DNA of 5,627 bases from Bacteroidota bacterium. Lineage in GTDB: Bacteria > Bacteroidota > Rhodothermia > Rhodothermales > JAAAOL01. The position numbers and the translations under genes were made by a program. This document shows, in pieces, positions 5,240 through 5,627 of this stretch. Every line of letters starts with the position of its first letter. The stretch's first letter is position 1. The notes under the pieces are model-generated. The model was not told where the DNA came from. It ran no database searches and worked only from the letters and a program-made list of their open reading frames with translations. The stretch spans positions 1 to 5,627 of the forward strand of contig JAAAOL010000436.1 in assembly GCA_009908885.1 (NCBI GenBank), read 5' to 3'.

Positions 5240-5627
5240 ATGTTCACCACGTCCATCCCGTATTACGCAGCCTTCTACGGCGCCTTTAAGGACTACGCTG
5301 CCGAGGCCGCAGCCATCGCAGACCTCATCCACGAGCACCATCCCTCGGCACAGACCGTGCTCGACGTCGGCTGCGGCCCAGGCGACCATGCGCGATTGCT
5401 GGCCACAGAGCACGGCTACGCGGTCGACGGTATCGACGTGGCCCCGGAGTTCGTGCAGCAAGCGCGGGCCAACCACCCGGACGGCTCGTTCTGGGTCGCT
5501 GACATGGTGAACTTCGACCTCGGGCGGCAATACGACGTCGTGCTGTGTCTTTTCAGCGCCATCGGCTACGTCCGGACGCTGGAGAACGTGCGGCGCACGC
5601 TGTGCAACTTTCGTCACCACCTCCCAG
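5240..5627 (+). CDS. Class I SAM-dependent methyltransferase, DesVI/TylM1-like (3' end outside window)
   Basis: An open frame from the ATG at 5240 runs off the window after 129 codons. It encodes the N-terminal half of a Rossmann-fold methyltransferase. Visible are YYAAFYGAFKDYAAEA (8-23), with the KDY-xx-E signature, and SAM-binding motif I VLDVGCGPGDH (40-50). Motif II is DGIDVAPEF (63-71), whose Asp66 probably holds the ribose of SAM. Then come ADMVNFDLGRQYDVVLCLF (87-105) and SAIGYV (106-111). This order, especially DM-x-xFdLGr followed by CLFS-x-IGY, is close to DesVI and TylM1, which dimethylate the amino group of dTDP-amino sugars. Many anonymous methyltransferases share it, so the substrate is open. 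No sugar-nucleotide genes are visible. No upstream in-frame ATG or Shine-Dalgarno is present. It follows comF by 65 bases in the same direction and may be co-transcribed. Confidence 0.88.
   Translation, partial: MFTTSIPYYAAFYGAFKDYAAEAAAIADLIHEHHPSAQTVLDVGCGPGDHARLLATEHGYAVDGIDVAPEFVQQARANHPDGSFWVADMVNFDLGRQYDVVLCLFSAIGYVRTLENVRRTLCNFRHHLP

Noticed and set aside
4871..5620. Minus-strand open frame (249 codons) opposite comF and the methyltransferase
   Set aside because: Both plus-strand genes have full family motifs; the antisense product is low-complexity and crosses the intergenic gap.
1..5627. A novel defence, toxin-antitoxin or mobile system
   Set aside because: All but one of the genes belong to known metabolic, tRNA-modification-like, ComF or methyltransferase families; no recombinase, nuclease, toxin, terminal repeat or CRISPR-like array was seen.

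Overview
This is a GC-rich bacterial chromosomal window with G or C at most third codon positions. It is densely coding and shows no tRNA, rRNA, CRISPR array, insertion sequence or phage module. Of the genes whose start lies in the window, only the alcohol dehydrogenase has a clear Shine-Dalgarno sequence. The best promoter-like match in the divergent gap resembles the Bacteroidota TAnnTTTG type. Together these point weakly to a GC-rich Bacteroidota or Rhodothermota lineage; this is inference and no marker gene settles it.

Left block, plus strand (1-2766): the C-terminal end of an AidB-like acyl-CoA dehydrogenase, an APH-fold kinase of the ACAD10/ACAD11 N-terminal type 36 bases later, and a zinc-dependent medium-chain alcohol dehydrogenase after a 103-base gap. 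The first two probably share a transcript. They recall the kinase plus acyl-CoA dehydrogenase pairs that act on hydroxyacyl-CoAs (LvaA/LvaC, or the fused ACAD10/ACAD11). The alcohol dehydrogenase has its own ribosome binding site and may be separately expressed.

Middle block, minus strand (4348 down to 2845): a small protein of unknown function followed by a DUF3524/GT4 glycosyltransferase related to tRNA-queuosine mannosyltransferase (human QTMAN, formerly GTDC1). This block converges on the alcohol dehydrogenase. The 78-base convergent gap holds a perfectly regular four-GGG tract and three copies of the heptamer CATCACG.

Right block, plus strand (4455-5627): a ComF-family phosphoribosyltransferase-like protein, transcribed divergently from the small gene across an AT-richer 106-base gap, then a class I SAM methyltransferase (5240 to the window edge) resembling DesVI/TylM1 N-methyltransferases.

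I found no clear new defence system or mobile system. The most useful leads are the dehydrogenase-kinase pair, the bacterial QTMAN homologue with its small upstream partner, and the G-quadruplex-type repeat between convergent genes.
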